This document shows, in pieces, positions 8,105 through 15,718 of a stretch of 22,502 bases of DNA; position 1 is the stretch's first letter; the number at the start of each line of letters is the position of its first letter. The DNA comes from Candidatus Delongbacteria bacterium (lineage in GTDB: Bacteria > Delongbacteria > UBA4055). The stretch covers positions 1-22,502 of the forward strand of contig JAFGUL010000239.1 of assembly GCA_016938535.1 (NCBI GenBank), given 5' to 3'. Made by a program: the position numbers and the translations under genes. The notes below the pieces were generated by a model, which ran no database searches, was not told the origin of the DNA, and saw only the letters and a program-made list of their open reading frames with translations.

Positions 8105-8308
8105 ATGAGCACGATTACCGTTAACGGAAATACGGTTGAGTGGAATGAGGGAATGACGGTCAGGGATGTACTGACCGTCATGAACTATACCTTCAGGATG
8201 CTCGTCATAAAAATTAACGGTACTATCGTAAAAAAAGAGAACTGGGATACCTGTCTCGTGCCTGTGGGCGCAGAGGTCAGCGTTATACATTTAATGAGCG
8301 GAGGTTAA
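8105..8308 (+). CDS. MoaD/ThiS-like sulfur carrier protein
   Basis: A 67-residue beta-grasp (ubiquitin-like) protein ending in Ser-Gly-Gly. The C-terminal Gly-Gly is the site adenylated and then thiocarboxylated by an E1-like enzyme in sulfur transfer. The N-terminus (ITVNGNTVEWNEGMTVRDVL) matches the ThiS/MoaD opening. Between an AOR and a ThiF-like gene, the likely role is donating sulfur to the pterin dithiolene of the tungsten cofactor rather than making thiamine; no thiG or thiH is nearby. The start is 1 nt after the AOR stop with no clear Shine-Dalgarno, so translation is probably coupled. MoaE, which completes molybdopterin synthase, is not in the window. Confidence 0.85.
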   Translation: MSTITVNGNTVEWNEGMTVRDVLTVMNYTFRMLVIKINGTIVKKENWDTCLVPVGAEVSVIHLMSGG

Positions 8309-8309
8309 G

Positions 8310-8591
8310 ATGTTCAAAGTGAACGAATATTTTGACGGCAAAGTCAAGTCCGTTGCTTTCGAGACCGGCGAATGTCCGGCTACAGTCGGTGTTATGGCTG
8401 CGGGAGATTATGAGTTCGGAACTTCATCCAAAGAATTCCTTACAGTTACCAGCGGCAAGCTGACCGTTCTTCTTCCCGGAGAGGACGAATGGAAAAGTTT
8501 CGGTCCAAACGAGACCATGATCATTGAAGCCGACAAAAAATTCAAGGTCAAAGTCGAAAAAGATTCATCCTACATCTGTCTTTACAAGTAA
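8310..8591 (+). CDS. ppnP: PpnP-type pyrimidine/purine nucleoside phosphorylase
   Basis: A 93-residue cupin-like protein closely resembling E. coli PpnP (YaiE), which phosphorolyses purine and pyrimidine nucleosides. MFKVNEYFDGKVKSVAFET at the start, PATVGVMAAGDYEFGTSS in the middle and ADKKFKVKVEKDSSYICLY at the end follow the family closely, and the length is full. It sits 1 nt after the sulfur carrier and 1 nt before the ThiF-like gene. Its Shine-Dalgarno (CGGAGGT) is formed by the final Gly-Gly codons and stop of the preceding gene. Its presence inside an AOR/sulfur-transfer operon is not explained by the known activity. Confidence 0.9.
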   Translation: MFKVNEYFDGKVKSVAFETGECPATVGVMAAGDYEFGTSSKEFLTVTSGKLTVLLPGEDEWKSFGPNETMIIEADKKFKVKVEKDSSYICLYK

Positions 8592-8592
8592 A

Positions 8593-9204
8593 ATGAATAC
8601 ACTTTTCAATAGAAATGTCAGCGGGATGACCGAAAGGTTGTCCCGGTCTGTCATCGGTATTGCCGGGTGCGGCGGTATAGGATCGAATGTGGCCGTTTCT
8701 CTTGTCAGGGCAGGGATCGGCAGGCTGATCATCGCTGATTTTGATATTATAGAAGAATCGAATCTTAACAGGCAGTATTTTTTTGTTGACGAGATCGGTA
8801 AATCAAAAGTTTTGACGCTAAAACGCAGACTTGAACTGATAAATCCGGAATGCACTGTAACAGCGTATCAAAAAAAGCTCGGCAGAGAAGATGTTCAAAA
8901 CCTTTTTTCGGGATCTGATATCATGATAGAAGCCTTTGACACAGCTGAAAGCAAGCAGTGGCTGATAGAGGAATGGGCATCGCTTTATCCTGATAAGGCG
9001 GTGATCTCCGGCAACGGACTATCAGGCTACGGACATTTTGAAACTATAAAAGTGAGAAAAACCGGTAATATCTATTTTTGCGGCGACGGTGTGACATCGT
9101 CGGATGAGGGTCTGTGCTCTGCGAGGGTGGCGATAGTCTCGAACCTGCAGGCAAATCTGGCTATAGAGATTTTAATGAATAAAGCCGAAGGAGAAATTAA
9201 ATGA
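8593..9204 (+). CDS. ThiF/MoeB/HesA-family E1-like activating enzyme
   Basis: A 203-residue E1-like enzyme that would adenylate the C-terminal glycine of the sulfur carrier encoded 285 nt upstream. The Rossmann glycine motif is GIAGCGGIGSNVAVSLVRAG, followed by IIADFDIIEESNLNRQYFF, where the Asp that follows the second strand and the N-x-x-R-Q element are typical ATP-binding features. The E1 CxxC zinc pairs are absent, as in short ThiF family members. A possible catalytic Cys is in DEGLCSARVAIVS. The ATG at 8593 lies 1 nt after the ppnP stop; the frame is open further upstream but overlaps ppnP. The stop overlaps the next gene by 4 nt. Partner assignment is from context. Confidence 0.85.
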   Translation: MNTLFNRNVSGMTERLSRSVIGIAGCGGIGSNVAVSLVRAGIGRLIIADFDIIEESNLNRQYFFVDEIGKSKVLTLKRRLELINPECTVTAYQKKLGREDVQNLFSGSDIMIEAFDTAESKQWLIEEWASLYPDKAVISGNGLSGYGHFETIKVRKTGNIYFCGDGVTSSDEGLCSARVAIVSNLQANLAIEILMNKAEGEIK

Positions 9205-9593
9205 AAACATCCAACATCTATGTAGAGGTGCTGAAATACGGTGCCGAGCAGCTCAACAGGGGCATAACCTATAATGAAGCTCTGAAATATCTCGGAAGTA
9301 AAGCCCCCAAAGGAGATTTTGAGCTTTATTTCAACAACTGGTTCTACGACAATTTTCATTCAGAGAGCGTACCGGTCCTCAAAAAGAAACAGTCTGAAAA
9401 TGTGATCCTGACCAAAGAAGAGCTTGAACAGGCAAATAATGAGCAGGTCTTTCTTACAAGCAGCGCGTATTTCAAACTGATGTCATTCTCGAACGACAGC
9501 GTATCGAAAGAAACGGTCATCAGTCTTATTCTTTCATCCACAGCTCTCGTAATAAGCGTAGCTATATATCTTTTCATACTGATAAGGTACTAA
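9201..9593 (+). CDS. Tail-anchored protein of unknown function
   Basis: A 130-residue protein with a soluble, mainly charged N-terminal part and a single C-terminal transmembrane helix (about residues 105-128, ISLILSSTALVISVAIYLFIL) followed by only two residues. It would face the cytoplasm with its C-terminus in the membrane. The N-terminal stretch (YVEVLKYGAEQLNRGITYNEALKYLG) looks helical and could be a small winged-helix-like module; no family is recognised. AAGGAG lies a normal distance before the ATG, and the start overlaps the ThiF-like stop (ATGA), so it is the last gene of the AOR operon. A membrane docking role for operon partners is possible but only inferred. Confidence 0.8.
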   Translation: MKTSNIYVEVLKYGAEQLNRGITYNEALKYLGSKAPKGDFELYFNNWFYDNFHSESVPVLKKKQSENVILTKEELEQANNEQVFLTSSAYFKLMSFSNDSVSKETVISLILSSTALVISVAIYLFILIRY

Positions 9594-11068
9594 GTTTCCT
9601 TCATTACATCGACAGGATGATGGATCGTGCCTTTAGTCCAGTTGCCTTTCAGGTATAATGCATAAGCCCATGCAAAAGTTATAAAATTACTTATCACCAT
9701 TGACCACCATAATGCCTCGTAGGGATGTTCCCGGAGCGGGTAAGCCATTGCCTCGTAGAAAGGATGCAAAAATGTAAGGGAAGCAAAAAAAGCATAATCG
9801 GTGAGTCTGCCGGACATCAGATAAACGAGAGGAATTCTGAATATCCATAACCTTGAAGAGTTGAATACCATGTTGTATTTTGTGAATCCAGAACCGTTAA
9901 AAGTGCCCATAAAGACATGGATTATACTGAACGAGAAAGATGCAACGCTCAATATCTTGAACATTCTGATGCCTTTTGAGATCACTTCCGGGTCGTTCAC
10001 AAAGAACTGAGTCAGGTGCCCGCCGAAAAAGTAAATGATTATATTTATCGGTGCAAGGAAGATGATCACGGTTAAAAATGTTACTTTTATACTTTTTTTG
10101 GCTCTTTCAATTTTTTTCGCTCCGAGACACTGTCCGACAATTGAAGCTAATGCATTGCTTAAACCCATAGCGGGCATCATAAAAAGGCTTGTGAGCCTGT
10201 TGCCGATTGTGTGAGCGCTCATTATGACAGTGTCGTAAGAATTCACGAAGCCCTGCAGAAATACGAACCCGAAGCTAGTCATCGACATCCCGATAGAGGA
10301 AGGAAGACTTATTTTTATTATTCGTTTAAGGATCAGATAATCAGGTATGATCTCCTTTATTTTCGGGAGGATCACATGAAGTTTTCTGAAAATATATACG
10401 ACCGCAAGAACAGCGGCAACAAGTTTAGCGAAAACTGTAGCTATTGCGGCCCCTTCTATTCCCATCGCAGGTATAAAACCGTCTATGCCGAAGATCAGTA
10501 TAGGATCTATAACTATATTAATTCCTACAGCGAAAAGCTGGATCTTCATCGGTGAAACGGTATCTCCGAATCCGTGCGCGAAACTCTGGTAAAGCATAGT
10601 TACAAAAACAAATACCATGCTCGGGATGATATATGACAAGTATAAAGCCGCATCGTCAAAGATCTGTCCGGGAGTATTAATGAGCTCAAGAACAGTATCA
10701 ATGACGGTAAAAGACATCATTATAAAAAATACAGTAGATACGACAAGAAGCAGAACATATTGCGAAAAGATCTTCTTGATCTCGGTTATTCTTCCAGCTC
10801 CTTTGTACTGGGCTGTCAGCGATGTGCCTGCAATGGTGAATCCGATACCGAACGAGGAAATAAAGAAAACAAGCGGGAATGCCATGCCTACGACTGCGAC
10901 CGCATCTGTTCCGTTATCCATTTTTCCCAGCCAGAAAGTATCAGTAAGATTATAGAAGGTCTGAAGCAGGTTCGACAGCATGATAGGCAAAGACAGAACG
11001 ATCAGGTTTTTCCAGATATTCCCTTCGGTAAGATCTTTATAATGGTCCGGTCCGGTAACTGTTTTCAA
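9590..11068 (-). CDS. MATE family efflux transporter
   Basis: A 492-residue polytopic inner-membrane protein with about twelve hydrophobic helices in two related halves. The N-terminus (WKNLIVLSLPIMLSNLLQTFYNLTDTFWLG) and the matching second-half opening (LKRIIKISLPSSIGMSMTSFGF) are typical of MATE (MatE) cation-coupled multidrug and toxin exporters. It begins at TTG (11068), which overlaps the Nudix gene stop (TTGA); the next in-frame ATG lies inside the first helix, so TTG is preferred. The substrate cannot be read from the sequence. The 3' end overlaps the convergent AOR operon by 4 nt, with no terminator between. Confidence 0.93.
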   Translation of the reverse strand: MKTVTGPDHYKDLTEGNIWKNLIVLSLPIMLSNLLQTFYNLTDTFWLGKMDNGTDAVAVVGMAFPLVFFISSFGIGFTIAGTSLTAQYKGAGRITEIKKIFSQYVLLLVVSTVFFIMMSFTVIDTVLELINTPGQIFDDAALYLSYIIPSMVFVFVTMLYQSFAHGFGDTVSPMKIQLFAVGINIVIDPILIFGIDGFIPAMGIEGAAIATVFAKLVAAVLAVVYIFRKLHVILPKIKEIIPDYLILKRIIKISLPSSIGMSMTSFGFVFLQGFVNSYDTVIMSAHTIGNRLTSLFMMPAMGLSNALASIVGQCLGAKKIERAKKSIKVTFLTVIIFLAPINIIIYFFGGHLTQFFVNDPEVISKGIRMFKILSVASFSFSIIHVFMGTFNGSGFTKYNMVFNSSRLWIFRIPLVYLMSGRLTDYAFFASLTFLHPFYEAMAYPLREHPYEALWWSMVISNFITFAWAYALYLKGNWTKGTIHHPVDVMKET

Positions 11069-11520
11069 TTGATCCCGCTCTCTGTTTCAGTTATGAAATG
11101 TTCAGTTTCCGATCCGTGCGCAAATTCAGTTATCAGCTCTGTAAGGATTTTCGGCATAAGGTTAAAGTGGTGCAGGTCTTCGAGATGAACCCAGAACATC
11201 TCAAGATGATCTTCAACGGGAATAACCGGTTCTGTGTAAAATCTTTTATAGAATGTGTATGTGAAGTAAGTCGCGATCTCGTGGCAGGGTTTATTATCAG
11301 CGTCCGTGAAAAGATTTTCGATAGTAAAGAGAGGTATTCCGATAAACCCTTCCGTTCCTATTTCCTCGACGATCTCTCTGTCAAGAGCCTGTTTAGAAGT
11401 CTCTCCGAACTCGATATGACCGCCCGGAAGAAAAGTATAGTCCGCCCCTTTCTGTCTTGCGACAAGTATCTCGTTCTTTTCACCCCGGAAGATCAGTGCT
11501 CTAACAATATTTTCGATCAT
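11065..11520 (-). CDS. Nudix hydrolase
   Basis: A 151-residue Nudix-fold pyrophosphohydrolase. The Nudix box GX5EX7REUXEEXGU is intact: GHIEFGETSKQALDREIVEE, then I-G. The catalytic Glu residues are present, so it should cleave a nucleoside diphosphate linked to some moiety X with Mg2+. The substrate is not evident. GGAG lies 5 nt before the ATG. The MATE gene follows with a stop-start overlap, so the two are co-expressed. A perfect TTGACA lies upstream. Metabolite housekeeping is likely, but the link to the transporter is only positional. Confidence 0.9.
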   Translation of the reverse strand: MIENIVRALIFRGEKNEILVARQKGADYTFLPGGHIEFGETSKQALDREIVEEIGTEGFIGIPLFTIENLFTDADNKPCHEIATYFTYTFYKRFYTEPVIPVEDHLEMFWVHLEDLHHFNLMPKILTELITEFAHGSETEHFITETESGIN

Positions 11521-11543
11521 ACAGGCTCCAAAATTTTTTTCTA

Positions 11544-11572
11544 AAGGTAAGTTTCGGACAGACGAATGTCAA
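11544..11572 (-). promoter_or_regulatory. Promoter candidate for the Nudix-MATE operon
   Basis: A perfect -35 TTGACA (11567-11572, minus strand) is followed after 17 nt by TACCTT (11544-11549). The -35 is consensus, the -10 is poor. Transcription would start about 17 nt before the Nudix ATG. Confidence 0.4.
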
Positions 11573-11579
11573 CTTAAAT

Positions 11580-11593
11580 CACAAATTATTGTG
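11580..11593. repeat. Short dyad CACAA-ATTA-TTGTG by the kinase promoter
   Basis: A perfect 5-bp inverted repeat with a 4-nt centre lies between two divergent promoters and overlaps the -35 of the histidine kinase promoter. It could be an operator, but a dyad this small also arises by chance. Confidence 0.3.
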
Positions 11594-11617
11594 CAACCGG
11601 AAAAAAATCAGTATATT
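11589..11617 (+). promoter_or_regulatory. Promoter candidate for the histidine kinase gene
   Basis: TTGTGC (11589-11594) and TATATT (11612-11617) are 17 nt apart; the -10 matches five of six consensus bases. It lies about 30 nt before the kinase ATG and overlaps the CACAA-TTGTG dyad. Confidence 0.42.
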
Positions 11618-11648
11618 GCAGTGTAATTAAAGGTCAGGGGAGCATTGA

Positions 11649-13310
11649 ATGGATACCGAATTCAATAAAATTGATAATGAGATCGAAGATTTAAAGGATG
11701 AACTTCAGAGAAATTTCAGTAAAAAAAATTACAGAAAGATTCATGACCGTGCGAACAGTTTGTTAAAAAGGTCATCAAAGCTGAATTATCATAGAGGCAA
11801 ATATGGAGCATTAAATCTTCTCGGAAATGCCAGTTTCAATATATGTGATTATGAAAAGTCACACTCTTATTTTCTCGATTCCATAAAGGTCGCTGAAGAA
11901 ATGGAAGATGAAAAAAGTCTCGCTTTCGGCTTAAATAACATTGGGATAATTCTCTTCAGGCTCAAAAAATTTGAAAAAGCTCTCGACTATTATAAGAAAT
12001 CGCTCGATATCAAACTGAAACATGACAATAAAGCAAGTATATCAACAACTTACAACAATATGGGACTAATTTACAATAATCTCAAAGATTACGATGAAGC
12101 TTTAAAATATTTTAAAAAGTCACTGAAGATAGATAAAGAAATCGACAACAGGCATGCGATCTGCAGGGAGCTTAATAATATCGGACTGGTTTGGAAATTT
12201 AAAGGTGATCTGAAAAAATCGCTCAGGAATTTTCAGGATTCGTACAAAGAGAGCGAAAAGATCGGCTACAAAAAAGGAATGGCTTCAGCTTTGTCAAATA
12301 TTGCAGTTCATTACCTGACGGCCGGAAACTTTGATAAAGCTCTCGAAAAGGCATTTGAAGGTAAAACCCTTGCCAAAGAAATTCACTCAAATAATCACAT
12401 AATACATTTTTATACAACGATTCTTGAGGCTTACGAAAAGAAAAAAGATTATAAGAATGCGGTTAAGTATTACAAAAAATACATTGGGCTGAAGGATAAG
12501 ATACTTTCGGAAGATTCGCATAATAAGATCGTCGAGATGCAGATAAAATATGAAACCGAGAAAAAGGAAAGGGAATCGGATCTATACAGGATAAAATCCG
12601 AAGAATTATCAATGCTGAATGCAAAAAAAGACAAGTTCTTCAGAATAATTCATCACGACCTGCTGAACCCGTTCACCGCTATGCACTCAACAGCCACTTT
12701 TCTGAGCAAATATTATGACAAATTCGATGATGTAAAGCGAAAAAATTATGTTAATATGATCCTGGGTTCTTCAGAGAGGCTTATAAAGCTTATGGACAAC
12801 CTGTTCGAATGGGTCAAAACCCAGTCCGGAGAGATAGATTATCAGCCGGAAAAAGTAGATCTGGAAGAAATTACCGGACACAATCTTGAACTTCTCGCAA
12901 ACAACATAAATTCAAAGAATATAAAAATATCATCGAAATTCTGCAAAAACTGTTATGTTGATGCTGACAGGAACATGGTGGATACGGTTGTGAGAAATTT
13001 GATAGCCAACGCAATAAAGTTTACTTTCGACGAAGGCAGGATCAAGATCTCCACAAAATGCACAGCAAAAAAAATAAAATTCTCCGTCGAAGATGATGGT
13101 ATGGGTATCGACGAAGAAAACATGAGTAAGCTTTTCGATGTTTCTCAGACCTTTACTACTCCGGGCACCAAAGATGAAAAAGGAACAGGACTCGGCCTTA
13201 TCCTTGTTAAAGAATTTCTGGATCTCAATAAAGGGAAGATCTCAGTTGAAAGCGAACCGGGAAAAGGAACAAAATTCACAGTTGAATTACCAACATATAA
13301 ATTAATTTAG
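11649..13310 (+). CDS. Cytoplasmic TPR sensor histidine kinase
   Basis: A 553-residue soluble sensor kinase. Residues about 40-290 hold roughly six TPR repeats of the 40-residue type (AFGLNNIGIILFRLKKFEKA, TTYNNMGLIYNNLKDYDEA), followed by a coiled-coil linker (EMQIKYETEKKERESD). The HisKA phosphoacceptor is in IIHHDLLNPF, most likely H336 (the His before Asp). HATPase_c elements are present: N box NLIANAIKFT with N454, G1 VEDDGMGIDEEN, and G2 GTGLGLILVKEF. There is no signal peptide or transmembrane helix, so it probably senses an intracellular partner bound by the TPRs. No response regulator is adjacent. GGGGAG precedes the ATG, and the next gene starts 11 nt after the stop. Confidence 0.93.
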   Translation: MDTEFNKIDNEIEDLKDELQRNFSKKNYRKIHDRANSLLKRSSKLNYHRGKYGALNLLGNASFNICDYEKSHSYFLDSIKVAEEMEDEKSLAFGLNNIGIILFRLKKFEKALDYYKKSLDIKLKHDNKASISTTYNNMGLIYNNLKDYDEALKYFKKSLKIDKEIDNRHAICRELNNIGLVWKFKGDLKKSLRNFQDSYKESEKIGYKKGMASALSNIAVHYLTAGNFDKALEKAFEGKTLAKEIHSNNHIIHFYTTILEAYEKKKDYKNAVKYYKKYIGLKDKILSEDSHNKIVEMQIKYETEKKERESDLYRIKSEELSMLNAKKDKFFRIIHHDLLNPFTAMHSTATFLSKYYDKFDDVKRKNYVNMILGSSERLIKLMDNLFEWVKTQSGEIDYQPEKVDLEEITGHNLELLANNINSKNIKISSKFCKNCYVDADRNMVDTVVRNLIANAIKFTFDEGRIKISTKCTAKKIKFSVEDDGMGIDEENMSKLFDVSQTFTTPGTKDEKGTGLGLILVKEFLDLNKGKISVESEPGKGTKFTVELPTYKLI

Positions 13311-13321
13311 CAGGAGGATTT

Positions 13322-14812
13322 ATGAAAAAAGCATTATGGATCTTTTTAGTTATGTTTTCACTGGTTTTATACGCTCAGGACGAAGACACTCAGACTGAGG
13401 ACAACGCAAATGTACCCGAAACAGGTACGGAAGAAACATCCTACACCGGCACAGCAGTAATAGGCGGGGTCACAATTGACGGAAAGAATTACCAGCAGTT
13501 GGGAATGAGGCTCGATATCCCGCTGGGTAAGCTCGGTTTCGGAGTAGATATTCAGCTTCTGATCGATGAAGAGGGCAACATAAGAAAAGAGGACTGGGAC
13601 GAGTTCGAGGATTATCTCGACAAGATCTACTATGTGAGATGGGCAAGAAAGGGAGATCCGTTTTACATCAGACTGGGCGGACTGGATTACAGCTATCTCG
13701 GCTACAACATAATCGTTGACGGATACTCAAATATGATAGAGTATCCTGCGTACAAGAGGCTCGGAATGGAAATGAGCTTTGAGACAGAGAAGTTCGGCGG
13801 CGAATTACTCGTGAACAACTACAAAGAACTTATTACCGACAAACCCGGTCTTCTGATAGGCACTAGAGCGTTCTACAAGGTCTGGGGTGATCTTGCAGTC
13901 GGAGCTACTTTTGCCGCTGATCTGAACGAGTATAACGGTCTGAGAGATAACGACGATGACGGTTATCCGAATGAGATAGACAGGTATCCTGAAGAGGAAA
14001 AATATGCGACTGACTATGATTATTACCTTGATGAAGCCGATAACGATACAGCATTTGTAGATCAGGCTGTTGCCTACGGGATCATAGACGGACTTAAGAA
14101 AGAAGATCTTGAGAACTTTAAAGACAGAACATCCTCTCTTTCGATCTGGGGACTCGATATCGGCTATCCGATCTACAAAGGTGAATTTGCGAGGATAGAT
14201 ATTTACGGTCAGATGGCTCAGATCGACGGGTACGGATGGGGATTTTCAGCTCCCGCCTTCAGGATAAAATCAGGACCGTTCATTTTCAGAGCCGAATACA
14301 GGCAGACTGACGGCGAATTCCTCTTCGGTTATTTTAACCCGACTTACGAGATGGAAAGATCTTTCTATAATGCAGGCACCGGAACTTTCTGGACAAAACA
14401 GGATATTCTTGATTTTGTGCCTGCTCTCAGCGGATATTTTGTCGGAATGCATTTTGACGGCTGGGGAATATTCAGGCTTTCAGCCAACTATCAGGATATG
14501 ACTTCGGGTTATGATGACAGTGTTATCGAAAAAGTTAAATCTCTGACCGGTGAATTCTCTATAAATGAGAAACTGATACCGAAGCTCGCTGAAGCAAAAG
14601 CATATTACATGCAGAATAATGTCGAGGATTTTAAGGAGTGGAAAACTCCGAGTACGGTCATGGGATATACTCTCGGCTACAACATTGCAGAAGGAACAGC
14701 GATCTATTTTGATTACAGATACACTTTCCAGGACATGGACGGAAACGGTGAGATAAAAGGAAAGGAAGAAACTATCAAGACTATCAGCGTCACCACAAAG
14801 GTTATGTTCTGA
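13322..14812 (+). CDS. Predicted outer-membrane beta-barrel protein with calcium-loop motifs
   Basis: A 496-residue exported protein with a signal peptide ending near MFSLVLYAQ, an acidic linker, and repeated amphipathic strands with many aromatic residues, ending in KVMF (terminal Phe as in many outer-membrane barrels). Residues 209-220 (DNDDDGYPNEID) fit the DxDxDG loop of thrombospondin type-3 repeats. Residues 471-482 (DMDGNGEIKGKE) fit the 12-residue EF-hand loop with Asp1, Asp3, Asn5, Gly6, Ile8 and Glu12. Both lie in probable loops and suggest calcium binding. AGGAGG precedes the ATG, 11 nt after the histidine kinase gene, so they are probably co-transcribed. No porin family is recognised; barrel prediction is by composition only. 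Confidence 0.78.
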   Translation: MKKALWIFLVMFSLVLYAQDEDTQTEDNANVPETGTEETSYTGTAVIGGVTIDGKNYQQLGMRLDIPLGKLGFGVDIQLLIDEEGNIRKEDWDEFEDYLDKIYYVRWARKGDPFYIRLGGLDYSYLGYNIIVDGYSNMIEYPAYKRLGMEMSFETEKFGGELLVNNYKELITDKPGLLIGTRAFYKVWGDLAVGATFAADLNEYNGLRDNDDDGYPNEIDRYPEEEKYATDYDYYLDEADNDTAFVDQAVAYGIIDGLKKEDLENFKDRTSSLSIWGLDIGYPIYKGEFARIDIYGQMAQIDGYGWGFSAPAFRIKSGPFIFRAEYRQTDGEFLFGYFNPTYEMERSFYNAGTGTFWTKQDILDFVPALSGYFVGMHFDGWGIFRLSANYQDMTSGYDDSVIEKVKSLTGEFSINEKLIPKLAEAKAYYMQNNVEDFKEWKTPSTVMGYTLGYNIAEGTAIYFDYRYTFQDMDGNGEIKGKEETIKTISVTTKVMF

Positions 14813-14832
14813 TCATTCCTTCAGATTTATTC

Positions 14833-14868
14833 AAAAGGGGTTCTGTTTTTCAGAGCCCCTTTTCTTTT
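14833..14868. terminator. Bidirectional terminator between the beta-barrel and BtuF-like genes
   Basis: A 13-bp stem (14833-14845 with 14851-14863, one G-U wobble) with a T5 loop and a TTTTCTTTT tail on the plus strand. On the minus strand the T-run is shorter, so it is strongest for the plus-strand gene. The btuF-like stop codon (14850-14852) lies at its loop. Confidence 0.88.
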
Positions 14869-15692
14869 AACTCTTTTATAAGATCGAATATTCTCGGTCC
14901 TGGAATGGTGGTATGATCACCTTTTATGACTATGATATTGCCTTTTTTCCAGGCAGAGCTGCTGTCGTAAAGTTCCCAGTCGGCAAGCAGTTCAGGTTCA
15001 GTAAGATTTACTCCCGATGATACAAGATCTAAGATCATATCAGGGTCTAAAGTCATGATCGCTTCAGCACCGATTTTCGGGTAAGGGATCGCGGTGTCGA
15101 GAGCGTTCGAATATCCTAAAAGCTCAACTATATCGTTAAGAAAGCCTGTTCTTCCGGTCGAATAAATGTAGGTTGCTTCGGTGCCGTACTCTCTGCCGAC
15201 TGAAATAAGAATTCTCCTGCCGCTATTTTCAGACCTGGAACCCTCAAGTTCTGTCCTTAAAGAATCGGAAACGGTATCAGACCTCTCAGATGCTCCGATC
15301 AGATCTCCTATTTCCTTAAATGAATTCAGAATATCTTCAAGGCTCTCCTGGCTTACTACCTCTGACCTTATTCCAAGTCCTGTCAGTTTTATTTTAATAT
15401 CCGTTTGAGAAGGCATAAGAAGGACAATGTCAGGTTTATTTTTCATCGTATATTCAATATTGAGATCTGAGATGTTCGCAACGACGGGAATTTTCAGGGC
15501 TTCTTCGGGATATGAGCAGTATGAACTTGCGCCTGTGATGTTCTTGCCTTTACCGAGAAAAAATACAGTTTCTACGAGCGAGGGTGAAAGAGCAAATATC
15601 CTGAATTCTTCATTTCCGGTAATTTTTTTCTTTGAACATCCCGTCAGGATATAAAATGAAAATATTATTAAACCTATTCTTTGACCGATCAT
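14850..15692 (-). CDS. BtuF-like ABC transporter substrate-binding lipoprotein
   Basis: A 280-residue lipoprotein with a lipobox in ILTGC and a Lys-rich start to the mature region. It belongs to the periplasmic binding-protein family of cobalamin, heme and siderophore transporters (PF01497-like): ALSPSLVETVFFLGKGKNITGAS and KPDIVLLMPSQTDIKIKLTGLG are its two hallmark segments, and a second lobe contains LNDIVELLGYSNA and DPDMILDLVSSG. A vitamin B12 role is plausible because this cell has the B12-linked methylmalonyl pathway, but a heme or iron ligand cannot be excluded. No permease or ATPase gene adjoins it. AGGAA lies 4 nt before the ATG. Confidence 0.85.
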   Translation of the reverse strand: MIGQRIGLIIFSFYILTGCSKKKITGNEEFRIFALSPSLVETVFFLGKGKNITGASSYCSYPEEALKIPVVANISDLNIEYTMKNKPDIVLLMPSQTDIKIKLTGLGIRSEVVSQESLEDILNSFKEIGDLIGASERSDTVSDSLRTELEGSRSENSGRRILISVGREYGTEATYIYSTGRTGFLNDIVELLGYSNALDTAIPYPKIGAEAIMTLDPDMILDLVSSGVNLTEPELLADWELYDSSSAWKKGNIIVIKGDHTTIPGPRIFDLIKELKEKGL

Positions 15693-15718
15693 AAATTTCC
15701 TATGTTAATTTCTCAGCA

